Below the pieces are notes generated by a model that was not told the origin of the DNA, did no database searches, and saw only the letters and a list, made by a program, of their open reading frames with translations. A program made the translations under genes and the position numbers. Shown in pieces: positions 17,477 to 27,589 of a DNA stretch of 64,000 nt (the first letter of the stretch is position 1; each line of letters opens with the position of its first letter). The stretch is taken from assembly GCA_016840285.1 (NCBI GenBank), contig JAEOSR010000062.1:62001-126000 (forward strand), written 5' to 3'. This DNA comes from Candidatus Hodarchaeota archaeon. GTDB lineage: Archaea; Asgardarchaeota; Heimdallarchaeia; Hodarchaeales; Hodarchaeaceae.

Positions 17477-20400
17477 ATGAGGTATCGCTTTTTCGTCTTT
17501 TTCTTTCTCCTTTTTTTTGCTACTAATCATTTCCTGGATGTCTCAAATGTTGAAAGCTCAGAGATCACGAATCCCAACGCAAATGTAATTCTGGATGTTC
17601 GTCCAGATTTTAGTGACCTAGGTCAAATGATCAATATGGAAAATATTCAGAATCATATTGCAAATTTTTCGAGTTTTCAAAGCCGTGTTACTGGTTATCC
17701 TGGTTATGAGCTCGCTGTTGATTATATAGAGAGCTTTTATACAAACCAAGGATTAACCAACGTTTCAACCATGACTTATCCTAATTTAGTAGCTATAGAT
17801 CAAGGTACAACTGTAGAAGTAAATGATCAAAACTTTACAGCTCATACCTTAATGCCCAATTCGTTCAATACTGGAAAAGCAAATGGGATATCTGGAACAT
17901 TAGTATATGGAGGCACAGGGTCATATCTAGATCTAGACGGTAAAAAAATAGAAGATTCAATTGTGGTTCTTGAATTCAACTCACAGGATAACTGGATTAA
18001 CGTGGCGAGTTTAGGTGCAAAAGGGGTCATTTTTTTAACTACTAATGACACAAACAGGTTCGAAGCAGAAGAAAAAATCCTTGACATACCACTCAATTTT
18101 CCACGGGTGTATATTCATAATCAGACCGCATCAAACGTGATTAAAACACTAGCTGAACAAAATTCTCAAACTAGTCGCATTTTTTCTCGGATGGAATGGA
18201 TTACTGTCGATGCTAAGAATGTCATGGGATTAATACCTGGGAATGATGATGATATCCTCATAATCTCTGCTCACTTCGATTCTCTCTCTGTAATCCCTTC
18301 GATTGCTCCTGGAGCTGATGAAGCATGCGGCATAGCTACCTTATTGGAGCTCATTCGAGTAATTAAAGACAATAACATTACCCCCGAAAAGACAATCATG
18401 TTTCTTGCACTTTCGGGCCATAACCAGGAAGCTGCAGGCGCTCGGAACTTTGTCGACCAGTATTATAGCTTATTAAATGTAGATTCTGGATTTAAACTTT
18501 TTATCTCATTAGACCTTTCTGCTACAAACACAAAGGTTGGAATAAATCCTTATGGCTACCTATACGAATTCCAGTTGCAATTTACCACAGGAAATAATCT
18601 CATGAAAAGAATGTCTGAGATTGGGGAGGACTATCTAGAAGCTTACGCTGAAGATATTCTTACTGAGACTGGAACCTCATTTAGTGTCGAATCGTACATT
18701 ACTAATAGTCAATTTAAACATATTACTCCTAATACCTTTGTTGGTGACCAAGAGCCTTTCGTTGCAGCTAATGTTATTGGTCTTTCCCTATTTACGGCAG
18801 AAACTCATCGTGCACGTTTTAATACACCAGCCGATTTACCCAATAGTCTACAATATAATCATTTAGAAGAACAGGTTGTCTATGTAATTTGTGCATTAAC
18901 TGCGTTGATAACCGAGACTAGTTTGGATAATCATCTTGACCTTGAAAACAAGCTTTTTGCTTTGAAAACTGCAACAAGTGCACATGTAGGTTATGGATAT
19001 ATCGAAGGTTATGTTAAAGAGTACAATGAAACAGAAGGTTGGTATAACAATATTCCAAATGTTTTCATTAGAGCTCGTCCTTGGCATCCTAGAGAGGGTT
19101 CGTGGACCGAATATAATTATATTACCAAAGCAGATGAAAATGGTTATTATGAAATTGTGGGAGTATCATCTGCACAACCTGATTATCCTTATGAGTTTCT
19201 CGTAGAAGCTTTTTCCTTTGATTCAGAGGGAAACTTAATAAAGGCAAGTAATTTGGGGCCCCGAGGGCAAAGTTTCAAACGTTATAATGCTCTCACAAAT
19301 CGTAGAACAACTGTTAACCCAACAGTTTTTGATTGTGGGACAATTGGTTTTTTTAGTGTCTCTCACCCCCATACTCAAGTGGAAGCTGCTGAACTACTTT
19401 CTTACCAAATTCTTGATCCCGACACTCGAAATGAATATTTTTCCTATGGATACTTTGGAAGAAAATCAGTCAGTCTTGTTTTTATTCAGCCAAACCTTCC
19501 ATCTATCGTTGTTGGGAATTATCCTGATAAAATACTAGGAATTTATGCCACAAATTCAAACAGGTCAGCACCTCGAGGTAATGGATTCACTTTAAGTCGA
19601 GGAGAGTATCTCAATCTTGGTATTTCCGCGTATATTACCACGAGAGATCTACTTTCAATTACAAAAACCTATGTAAATTTGTATTCATCATACAATATTC
19701 AAGATTCATTAGTAGAGGAAACATATCAAAATGCCTCCACTCTATTAACCAGCGCTAATGCTTTGCGAGATAATTATGAATATTCTGCATTAATTGTTGT
19801 TGTATCAGAAGCGCAGGCATGGGCTTACGATAGTTTCAGACAGGCAAGACAAGTCATCCAAGATGGGACAACGACTACAATTTTTTTTGCCATCCTTCTT
19901 CTTCCTTTTGCGTTTGCGATGTCAGCACTTTTATTTGATTTCGACAGTGGATTGAAAAGAATCTCTGCAACAAGTGGAATTTATGCTATAACCTTTGGAA
20001 TTTTTTATTTTATTCATCCTGGACTTCATCTTTCGAGTAACATTGCTATGATTATTGTAGGAGTTATAGCTGCAATTTTTGTGTTTCCTACGTTATATAT
20101 GATCTATTCGGAAGGATATGACTTCTTGAAATCCTTACGAATTAAAGCATTAGGAGGACATTTTGCAGATTCATCACGAACCTCAACGATACTGATTGCT
20201 ATGTCAACAGGTATTGCCAGAATGAAAAAAAGAAAAGGTCGTACTATCATAGCATTGTCAGGAATTGTTCTAATTACATTTTCATTAACTTTGTTCACCT
20301 CAGCATCCACCCAGGTTTCAACATTCATTAGAGGTCAAAGTCAAATAATAAGCTATGAGGGAATCTATCTTCGATCTAAAGATTGGGAATTTCCTCTTCC

Positions 20401-21886
20401 TGAAGGAATAATTGATAATCTTGAGTCAACGTACGGAGATCAAATACTCATAGCCTCACGCTGGTGGTTGTACCCTCCATCCGATATCCAATCATTACCC
20501 AATGGTTATGTAAATGTGGAAACACAAAATGAAACTGCTAGTTGGCAAGGATCTGCTATTTTAGGGATTACACCTAATGAACCACAATTTCAGCCTGTTA
20601 CAGCCGCGTTAATATCTGGTAAATGGTTTACTCAATCAAATAGTAGTGAGTGCATTTTTACAGACTTCATTAGTAATCAATTAGGAGTTGGAGTCAATGA
20701 TACTGTCATCTGGGCTGGTCAAGAACTATTTGTTGTTGGTATAATCTCATCAAGTCAATTGGATCAGATGATAGATATGTCAGGGGAAAAAATCACTCCG
20801 AAAAATAATCACGCTCCAGCACCTAATGTTCACATACGAGCAACTGAAACATTCATCATACCAGCTCAAACAGCAAAAACATTCGGAGCAACTCTCTCTT
20901 CTCTTTCTATCCAAACATCTAACGAATCAGTGGCAATCGAAATTGCTCAAAAGATTTCCTCTACATATGGTCGAGGATTGCAGGTACGAGTAGGTTATGA
21001 TGATGAAGTTGCAATCTATTCTCACACAGTAGAGAGTCTTGGTAAAGGTTTAGGAGATCTTATCATTCCTCTGTTGATTGCCATCCTCTTAATGGTGAAT
21101 ACATCAGTTTCCACTGTTTATGAATCAAGAAAGGAAATTAATACGTTTACCTCTTTAGGACTTGCTCCATTCCATATTGCTGGCCTCTTTTTAGCAGAAT
21201 TTCTCGTCTACGCGGTTATTGGCTCAGTTATTGGATATTTATTAGGTATTACTTCTGCAGTTATACTTTCGGCCCTAGGAGTTTTTCCAGCATCCCTAGC
21301 CATCAACTATTCCTCTGGATCAGTATTTTCAGCCCTTGGTTTAGGAATCATCGGGATTTTGCTAAGCACGGTTTATCCACTACGAATTTCAGCAAAAATG
21401 TCTGTTCCTTCAGTACGACGCTCATGGGAGTTGAAAACTGCCTACGAAGAGGATGGGAAAACATGGCACATTCCATTACCATTTGTAGCTGCAACTGAAC
21501 AAGAAGCAGCAGGTATTATTGAATTTCTTTGGGAATACTTCTTCATTTACGAATCGGAAAGTGTAGGTGGAGTATTCTTCGCTCAGAATATTCAGAAAAA
21601 AGATACAACTGTTGATCGAAAAGAGAAGCACTTAACCGCAGTAGTAAATCTGGCTCCCTTTGATGCTGGATTAAAACAGAAAGTAGACCTTTACACATAC
21701 CTCGATGAAATGAATTTGCGATGGGTCTTCGTGATTCATCTTGAGCGGTTAGAAGGAATATTGATGGCTTGGGAATCTTCAGTTAGACGTTATGTGGACG
21801 CTATTCGTAAACAACTATTAATCTGGAGAAGCTTACCTAAAGAAGAAAAGGCGGCAAAAGCTGAAAAATATAAAACAGATATCTAA
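17477..21886 (+). CDS. M28 peptidase-like / FtsX permease fusion, M28 site degenerate
   Basis: 1469 residues with a signal peptide. Order: M28 domain with an inserted PA-like region (about 50-480), a carboxypeptidase-regulatory-like beta domain (about 510-600), a helical region, three membrane helices (about 795-890), then an FtsX module: helix, about 240-residue ectodomain and three helices, ending with a 150-residue soluble domain. In the M28 part H266, D268, D281 and D346 are kept. The usual Glu-Glu pair is replaced by H315-N316, and the last zinc His by N449 in RFNTPAD. H443 lies nearby. The domain is therefore probably inactive or altered. It has no ATPase of its own. It sits between two OPT-like transporters and may couple to the two ATPases at 10819-12295. 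Confidence 0.85.
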   Translation: MRYRFFVFFFLLFFATNHFLDVSNVESSEITNPNANVILDVRPDFSDLGQMINMENIQNHIANFSSFQSRVTGYPGYELAVDYIESFYTNQGLTNVSTMTYPNLVAIDQGTTVEVNDQNFTAHTLMPNSFNTGKANGISGTLVYGGTGSYLDLDGKKIEDSIVVLEFNSQDNWINVASLGAKGVIFLTTNDTNRFEAEEKILDIPLNFPRVYIHNQTASNVIKTLAEQNSQTSRIFSRMEWITVDAKNVMGLIPGNDDDILIISAHFDSLSVIPSIAPGADEACGIATLLELIRVIKDNNITPEKTIMFLALSGHNQEAAGARNFVDQYYSLLNVDSGFKLFISLDLSATNTKVGINPYGYLYEFQLQFTTGNNLMKRMSEIGEDYLEAYAEDILTETGTSFSVESYITNSQFKHITPNTFVGDQEPFVAANVIGLSLFTAETHRARFNTPADLPNSLQYNHLEEQVVYVICALTALITETSLDNHLDLENKLFALKTATSAHVGYGYIEGYVKEYNETEGWYNNIPNVFIRARPWHPREGSWTEYNYITKADENGYYEIVGVSSAQPDYPYEFLVEAFSFDSEGNLIKASNLGPRGQSFKRYNALTNRRTTVNPTVFDCGTIGFFSVSHPHTQVEAAELLSYQILDPDTRNEYFSYGYFGRKSVSLVFIQPNLPSIVVGNYPDKILGIYATNSNRSAPRGNGFTLSRGEYLNLGISAYITTRDLLSITKTYVNLYSSYNIQDSLVEETYQNASTLLTSANALRDNYEYSALIVVVSEAQAWAYDSFRQARQVIQDGTTTTIFFAILLLPFAFAMSALLFDFDSGLKRISATSGIYAITFGIFYFIHPGLHLSSNIAMIIVGVIAAIFVFPTLYMIYSEGYDFLKSLRIKALGGHFADSSRTSTILIAMSTGIARMKKRKGRTIIALSGIVLITFSLTLFTSASTQVSTFIRGQSQIISYEGIYLRSKDWEFPLPEGIIDNLESTYGDQILIASRWWLYPPSDIQSLPNGYVNVETQNETASWQGSAILGITPNEPQFQPVTAALISGKWFTQSNSSECIFTDFISNQLGVGVNDTVIWAGQELFVVGIISSSQLDQMIDMSGEKITPKNNHAPAPNVHIRATETFIIPAQTAKTFGATLSSLSIQTSNESVAIEIAQKISSTYGRGLQVRVGYDDEVAIYSHTVESLGKGLGDLIIPLLIAILLMVNTSVSTVYESRKEINTFTSLGLAPFHIAGLFLAEFLVYAVIGSVIGYLLGITSAVILSALGVFPASLAINYSSGSVFSALGLGIIGILLSTVYPLRISAKMSVPSVRRSWELKTAYEEDGKTWHIPLPFVAATEQEAAGIIEFLWEYFFIYESESVGGVFFAQNIQKKDTTVDRKEKHLTAVVNLAPFDAGLKQKVDLYTYLDEMNLRWVFVIHLERLEGILMAWESSVRRYVDAIRKQLLIWRSLPKEEKAAKAEKYKTDI

Positions 21887-21920
21887 TTGCGAATCTTAAT
21901 GAACATGACGAGGGTTACAT

Positions 21921-23813
21921 TTGGCTGCAACCAATGAAGCTACAGATGAAGGAAAGGAAACCAGAGAGATTTTTCAAAGCGGACTGACTTGGCGGGTCGG
22001 ATTGGCGATCATTTATTCAGCAGCCATCATCCAACCAGCTGCAATTTATCTTTACTTCGTCACCAATCAGTGGTTTATTGGAGCTGTACTTAATACAACG
22101 ATTGTTCTCTTTGCAGTATTTGCTAAGATGTCAGATAATCCTTTAACAAAACAAGAAGTCTTTATGTTAATCAATGTGACGAGTACGGCCCTTGGTATGG
22201 AAATGATAGTTGTCTTGGTTTTTAATTACTATTTAAAGCACCATCCGATAATAAGTTCGCAAATTATTGATGGAACATCTCTAACTGTTCTCATCCCAGA
22301 CTGGTTTGCACCTGACTATTTTGGACCAGTTCGCACTATTTTGAATCCAGTGTTCATTCTACCTCTCACATTACTGATTTTAAGTGCCCTCTTGGCAAAA
22401 GCTTCTGATTTATCTCTTGGAATCGTATTTAATTATCTATATACCAAGGTTGAAGTATTACCCTTTCCCACAGCCGAGGTAGAAGCTGAAAGATCAAGAT
22501 CTCTGACTTGGGAAGATAAACGGAAGTTACAGATATTTTCTGTTTCTGCAATCGTAGCTAGTCTTGCAGGAATAGTTTTATATTTCTTTCCACTAGTTGG
22601 AGGCATAACACTAATCCCTATACCTTGGTTCGATTTTACATCGTCCGTAGAGGGTTTTTTAAATGGAGCAACTTTCGGTATAGCTACAGATATTATCTTC
22701 TTCGCGACCGGATTCATCCTTCCTATGAAAGTGGTTGTTTCAATCCTAATTGGTTCAGTATTTGTTAATTTGATTATGAATCCTATCCTAGTGGCGAGTG
22801 GCCAGGATATCGGATGGGAAAAAGGGATGTCATTGGTTGATACTTTTAATAATTCACAACTTAAGTTCTGGCTCCCTTGGACAATTGGGTTTCTATTATC
22901 ATCCGCCCTGATACCCATTTTAAGGAACCCTAAGATTTTTGTAACAACAATCAAAGATTTAAGAAAGCTAAGTAAGGGAAAAGGAGAGGAATTAGAAGGA
23001 GGAACACCTAAATTAAGTATCTTAATTAGTATTTTTCTACTTGGGACGTTAGGTTCGGTTGTTATAGCGATTATGCTTATTCCGAATCTTTCATTTCAAA
23101 TGATAGCTGTACTCGTGATATTAACTGTTGGATGGAGTTTTATATCTTCCCTCACCATGGCTTATGCCTTTGGCATAACTGCAAATCTTCCAATTATCCC
23201 TTATGTTAAAGAATCGGCCTTTGTTGCAGCAAATGCGCCTGTTGGTGGAGAAATATGGTTTCTACCACTCACAATTAGCCAAGGAGGAGCTTCATGGGTA
23301 GCAACCTTCAAAACTGCTGATCTAACTTACACAAAAAGAGGAAGCTTAATCAAAGCGCATATTTTAGCAAGCTTTGTTGCTTGGGCCGCAGGAATTTTTT
23401 GGGTATCAGCGCTCTTATCGATTGCTCAAGTTCCATCAGTGATTTTTCCTGTACCATTTTGGCCATTAGAAGTTGGTAAAATAGCCACTTTCGTTACTAA
23501 TCCAACTGTGGTTATTAATCCTGTAATTCTAGCAATAACATTTGTTATTACATTGATCCTTTACTTAATTGAATGGGGAACACCTGTTCCTATTTCAGTT
23601 ATTTCATTCGCAGTTGGAACAATTACTGTTATTCCTTATGCGTTCACAACATTCCTGGGAGCATTATTTGCTAAACTTCTTAAGGCTAGAATGGAGAATT
23701 GGGAAACTGATAGAGCTGTAATTCTTGCAGGAGTCGGAGCTGGAGTGGGAATCATTATTGCTTTAGCAACATTCCTTGCGCTCATCAACAACACAATTGC
23801 TTTACCATTATAG
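21921..23813 (+). CDS. OPT-like multi-pass transporter, second member
   Basis: 630 residues with about 14 membrane helices; the N-terminal 20 residues are charged and soluble. It shares the overall plan of the 734-residue protein at 15231, including a cytosolic VLPFPTAEVEAERSRS segment near 185 that parallels the W-V-D-VERLAFPLAQP segment there. The TTG start at 21921 has GAGGG about seven bases upstream. It closes the operon begun at 15231. The two could be subunits of one transporter or handle different substrates. The class is normally annotated as peptide transporter by distant similarity, and no experimental substrate is known to me. Confidence 0.78.
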   Translation: MAATNEATDEGKETREIFQSGLTWRVGLAIIYSAAIIQPAAIYLYFVTNQWFIGAVLNTTIVLFAVFAKMSDNPLTKQEVFMLINVTSTALGMEMIVVLVFNYYLKHHPIISSQIIDGTSLTVLIPDWFAPDYFGPVRTILNPVFILPLTLLILSALLAKASDLSLGIVFNYLYTKVEVLPFPTAEVEAERSRSLTWEDKRKLQIFSVSAIVASLAGIVLYFFPLVGGITLIPIPWFDFTSSVEGFLNGATFGIATDIIFFATGFILPMKVVVSILIGSVFVNLIMNPILVASGQDIGWEKGMSLVDTFNNSQLKFWLPWTIGFLLSSALIPILRNPKIFVTTIKDLRKLSKGKGEELEGGTPKLSILISIFLLGTLGSVVIAIMLIPNLSFQMIAVLVILTVGWSFISSLTMAYAFGITANLPIIPYVKESAFVAANAPVGGEIWFLPLTISQGGASWVATFKTADLTYTKRGSLIKAHILASFVAWAAGIFWVSALLSIAQVPSVIFPVPFWPLEVGKIATFVTNPTVVINPVILAITFVITLILYLIEWGTPVPISVISFAVGTITVIPYAFTTFLGALFAKLLKARMENWETDRAVILAGVGAGVGIIIALATFLALINNTIALPL

Positions 23814-23822
23814 AAATAAAAT

Positions 23823-24503
23823 TTAAAGACTCGTCTCTATCAGTCTTGTGAACCTCTGAATTTTCATTGTGATCAATTCCAAGATCTCAAATATCTTGTC
23901 TAATGTTTCATTGTATTTTTTCTTCGAAAAAATTGGGCCCAGAAACTTCTCAAGTCGTATATTCCAAATTAAATCAGAGGGTGATTCATATCGCTTACGA
24001 AATTCAAGACAATATTCGTTGAAATCATTAGTTTCTATAGGTTGAGAGAAGAGATGGACTGTTAATTCCTCTGGAACCACTTTAGAAATACATTCTTGAA
24101 GTAATTCCTCTTGATTGAGCATTTCTATCAAAGTTGTGTGTATTACTAACTCTGGTACGGTTGTTTGCAATTCTGTAAGAAGATCTCTTGATTGGAAATG
24201 AAAAGTCTTCCGTAGAAGTCCTTTTCTAACTAGTTCACATTCATAACCCTTTATTTTCTGCCATAAAGGTGTTTTTTCAGGAGAAAACTGTGTTTGATCG
24301 TAAATGATCATAGATGCAATAAAAATCCATGATTTATCTGCAGAATAAGACAGGCGTCTAGATTTAACGAGAACTGTATTGAAATGGAATTCGCTCGAAG
24401 GGATTAAAATGCATGCAGCAAGATCTGAAAGTTTCCACTCTCCGTATTTTGAAAGATACTTGGCGAATGGGGGTAGTAGTACGTCGGTATAGGAATCAAC
24501 CAA
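23823..24503 (-). CDS. Unknown cytosolic protein, alpha-helical
   Basis: 226 residues from a TTG start, with an AGGATAGGT ribosome site upstream. It has no signal, membrane helix or recognised motif. It follows the secreted barrel protein at 24512 after eight bases, so they share a transcript together with the winged-helix gene. Function unknown. Confidence 0.6.
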   Translation of the reverse strand: MVDSYTDVLLPPFAKYLSKYGEWKLSDLAACILIPSSEFHFNTVLVKSRRLSYSADKSWIFIASMIIYDQTQFSPEKTPLWQKIKGYECELVRKGLLRKTFHFQSRDLLTELQTTVPELVIHTTLIEMLNQEELLQECISKVVPEELTVHLFSQPIETNDFNEYCLEFRKRYESPSDLIWNIRLEKFLGPIFSKKKYNETLDKIFEILELITMKIQRFTRLIETSL

Positions 24504-24511
24504 TCTAAGAC

Positions 24512-26401
24512 CTATCCTTCTTTTCTTTTTCGACGAATTAAAACGTTAGTTATAACTAAAAGAGCTCCAATGCTTATGATCGGGCTAGCTGTACTTGTAG
24601 CTTGTGATGTAGAATAAGTAGATGTTAACGGAGCAGGAGGGATATAGGGAGCGGGGGGGACATCAATATCGTTGAGTGTTATGTACATCGAGGCAAAAGC
24701 AGGTAATGTAATGTTGAAAGGTTCTTCAGGTAAATACTGTTGCTCAATCTTAGTTCCATTGAAAGAGACCATATATGGTTCAGTTTGGTGTTTAAGAGAA
24801 ATGTTAAACTCCTTTGTCTCATCATATGGATTCCAGGCAATGAGAGAAGCATTCCCTGGAACAATTTCTTGGTCAAACACATTCAGGTTAATCACAAGAG
24901 CGTTAGGGTCAGAAATTTCAGCCAAAGCTTCAAATAGTAAATAAAGCCATAACGTTTCACCAGCACCATAAATTTCCTTTCCGTTGTAGCCAGCTTTTGT
25001 TCGATCAGCTTCCACGTCACCAGATCGCAAAGCATAGTAATCAATATCTTCGTAAGGAATATATTGAAGGGTCCTAGAACCGTAGAATCGCTCCTGTTCA
25101 TCAGGAATATTGGGGGAGAAAAAATAGAAGTTTTTAATACGGTTTAAATTCAGTATAGATAATGGAATTTTCAGATTCAAATCTGGCCAGAAGTATAAAA
25201 ATCGAAGAAAATCAGCCCAAAACATGATACTTTCAATATTCTCCTTAAAAGCGGGAGCATTTATCCCTCCTCCTTCACGGGGATTATAATAAGGTGAGTG
25301 GAGCCCATCCCTCCATGTACTAGGTAACCACGAGCTCGATACTGGATCAAAATTATCCAATTGGGTCTGGCCTCCATTATAATACACCATCTGTTCCTGG
25401 GCATAGAAAAAATCTAAAGCCAACTTAGCAAAATTAGTGGATGAGTCAAGGAGCTGAATGTACTGTGTCATTTTTGATGCAGCAGCGATCGCAGCAGACA
25501 ATTCTTGGGGTTCATATAGAACTTCATGGGGGAATTTTACTTTTCTTAGAGCCACTAACGCATTCTCAGCTTCTTGGAGATAGGTAATATCCTTTGTTAA
25601 TTCATAAGCGTTAATCAAACTATAAGCGAGTAGCCCTCCTGTGCAATAATTTATGGTGTTATACCCACTAGCTCTTATTTTGGAATAGACTGAAACGAAT
25701 TGAGGAAATAAATAATCAAAGTTATGGGCCATATCAAGCGCACTCTCAAGGTTCCCAAAGTAAGGCTTTTCTAAAAGGGGATTATCCGAAATCATATACA
25801 GATGCCCTTGCTTTAACACAGAATTCTCCATAAAGTACCAGCTGTCATGTCGTGTTTCATTCGGTTGGTTCGTGCTTTGCTTGTACGTGTTCCAATAGAA
25901 TTTGGGTAATTCATTAATAAAATCATTAACCATTGTCTGTCGTGTGCTGTTTGGATTTAGCTGAAGATAACGAAACATAGGCCAAAGAACATCCATTTCA
26001 GCCATCAATTCCGTGTGATCTCGTTCCCAGGATGGTGCGCCCCATCCATCCGCCCCCTTGACGTATGGGCGATAACCTACGATATCAAAGTCTGAATAAG
26101 TCTTTGTAAACCAAGATAAGTCATAAATCAGAAGATCCTCAAACGTCTTATTCGCATAATCTGTCCATGATGTTGCTTGTTCAGGAAAAACATCATGCGT
26201 AGGTAAGGTTAAAAGATTACTTCTAATTTTAGAAATCATAGTTTTCCAGTTCTTGAATGCAGAGACGTTAAAGGTTGGTTGAGTCTCCCACACTTCTTTT
26301 TCTCCTTGCCCTTCAGTATATGTGACTACCATAAAGAGTATCAAAGCGATAATGCAAAGCGGTAATGATTTTCGACTCTTCAGATAATTAAATTTCAACA
26401 T
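24512..26401 (-). CDS. Secreted (alpha/alpha)-barrel glycosidase-like protein, membrane-anchored
   Basis: 629 residues. An N-terminal signal peptide (about 12-30) is followed by a helical domain with many aromatics. A proline- then serine/threonine-rich linker (about 575-605) leads to a C-terminal helix and an RRKRK tail, so it is displayed on the cell surface. The PGF motif seen in other surface proteins here is absent. It is paralogous to the cytosolic protein at 12579 (shared EIYGAGE-x5-YL-x-FEAL and IP-Y/F-ED blocks), but lacks that protein's N-terminal beta domain. A gene for a helix-turn-helix protein lies upstream and one for an unknown protein downstream. An enzyme acting on extracellular glycans is likely, but no catalytic acids can be assigned. 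Confidence 0.75.
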   Translation of the reverse strand: MLKFNYLKSRKSLPLCIIALILFMVVTYTEGQGEKEVWETQPTFNVSAFKNWKTMISKIRSNLLTLPTHDVFPEQATSWTDYANKTFEDLLIYDLSWFTKTYSDFDIVGYRPYVKGADGWGAPSWERDHTELMAEMDVLWPMFRYLQLNPNSTRQTMVNDFINELPKFYWNTYKQSTNQPNETRHDSWYFMENSVLKQGHLYMISDNPLLEKPYFGNLESALDMAHNFDYLFPQFVSVYSKIRASGYNTINYCTGGLLAYSLINAYELTKDITYLQEAENALVALRKVKFPHEVLYEPQELSAAIAAASKMTQYIQLLDSSTNFAKLALDFFYAQEQMVYYNGGQTQLDNFDPVSSSWLPSTWRDGLHSPYYNPREGGGINAPAFKENIESIMFWADFLRFLYFWPDLNLKIPLSILNLNRIKNFYFFSPNIPDEQERFYGSRTLQYIPYEDIDYYALRSGDVEADRTKAGYNGKEIYGAGETLWLYLLFEALAEISDPNALVINLNVFDQEIVPGNASLIAWNPYDETKEFNISLKHQTEPYMVSFNGTKIEQQYLPEEPFNITLPAFASMYITLNDIDVPPAPYIPPAPLTSTYSTSQATSTASPIISIGALLVITNVLIRRKRKEG

Positions 26402-26441
26402 TGATTCACCAGATTCAGATGGTTTTTCACTAAATAGTCAG

Positions 26442-26654
26442 TTAATCCCGAAGTGAGATCCACGTCTTTCCTTCAATCATGGTTTTTTGAATAAGTTGGT
26501 TCTGTTCTAGTGTTTTCAATCCTTCAAAGAAATAGAGATTCGCTAAGGCGGATTCTTTTTTGAGTTCGAGGAGTTGCAAGGGACGTGCGTATTTTTGTAG
26601 CACTCTCAGAATGACTTCTTGGTTTTGTTTACTAAGCTCTCCTGATATTGACAT
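26442..26654 (-). CDS. Small winged-helix DNA-binding protein
   Basis: 70 residues. A helix-rich N-terminus leads into a turn-helix (LQLLELKKESALANLYFFEGLKTLEQNQLI) and a final beta wing (KTMIEGKTWISL), the MarR/ArsR-like wHTH pattern. It is transcribed ahead of the secreted barrel gene with a 40-base gap, so it may be a local regulator of the carbohydrate genes. Confidence 0.65.
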   Translation of the reverse strand: MSISGELSKQNQEVILRVLQKYARPLQLLELKKESALANLYFFEGLKTLEQNQLIQKTMIEGKTWISLRD

Positions 26655-26692
26655 ATATTATCACGAATGCACCTGCATGTTGATAAATTCCA

Positions 26693-27589
26693 CTATAAAG
26701 CTTTGAGTAACTTTTTCTTATCGATAGTAGCTACTCCGATAACTTTATCGGCCGCACCATAGTAAACAAAGAATTTCTCATCTTTTTCTACTACTCCACA
26801 GGTGAATGTCACATTTGGGACGTCACCAACTCGTTCATAGTCCTCTTCGGGAGTAAGAATTGGGTCGTCGAGGATACTGACAATCTTGCTTGGATCTTTT
26901 AAATCTAACATCATCACTCCTAGACTATAATGCAATTCCTTATCCACACCATGGTAAAACTCTAACCATCCATCTTCTGTTTTAATAGGTGGGGCTCCTG
27001 CACCAACTTTAAAGTTCTGCCACGAATTGGGGAGTGGACTGAAAAGTTTTTTATGATCAGTCCACGTATTCAGATCCTTAGAAAAAGCAATCCACATGTC
27101 TGGTTCGGGAGCTCTGTGAATAAGTACATATTGATCATCAATCTTTTCAGGAAAAAGTACCCCATCTTTGTCACGGTACTCATTAATGATTGTTCCGTGA
27201 CGTTTAAATGTCTTAAAGTCCTTTGTTGATGCTATTCCAATATGATAGTCTACATCTCCCTTTGGCACAGGTGTTCGAACCGCTGTATAAGCTATATAAT
27301 ATTTTCCTTCAAGGAATGTAATCCTAGGGTCTTCCACACCAAATCTGTCAAAATCAGCATCGGGTATCATAACGGGTTCATCAAATCTTTCAAATGTATA
27401 ACCATCTTCGCTCAATGCTAACCCTAATGTCGAGATATATTTGTCATAATCCCCAATTGCTCGATATAGGAGAAGAACTTTCTCTTCAAACATCGTCGCA
27501 GCACAATTAAATACTCCCCCTTTTTCCCAGTGATGGGTGGGGTTTGGTTTTAGAATTGGATTTTTACTATAACGAGTTAGATAAACCAT
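26693..27589 (-). CDS. GH130-family glycoside phosphorylase/hydrolase
   Basis: About 298 residues from ATG 27589, which has AAGGATG four to five bases upstream; an upstream in-frame start adds 13 residues without such a site. The five-bladed propeller pattern of GH130 is clear: RYSKNPIL at the start, GVEDPRIT near residue 85, HRAPEPD, and late blocks with HGVD and YGAADKVIGVA. GH130 enzymes split beta-mannosides with phosphate or water (beta-1,4- or beta-1,2-mannooligosaccharides). The short length suits the GH130_2/3-like or uncharacterised groups. It sits between the barrel-protein transcript and a GH4 enzyme, in keeping with a mannoside- or mixed-glycan pathway. Confidence 0.88.
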   Translation of the reverse strand: MVYLTRYSKNPILKPNPTHHWEKGGVFNCAATMFEEKVLLLYRAIGDYDKYISTLGLALSEDGYTFERFDEPVMIPDADFDRFGVEDPRITFLEGKYYIAYTAVRTPVPKGDVDYHIGIASTKDFKTFKRHGTIINEYRDKDGVLFPEKIDDQYVLIHRAPEPDMWIAFSKDLNTWTDHKKLFSPLPNSWQNFKVGAGAPPIKTEDGWLEFYHGVDKELHYSLGVMMLDLKDPSKIVSILDDPILTPEEDYERVGDVPNVTFTCGVVEKDEKFFVYYGAADKVIGVATIDKKKLLKAL

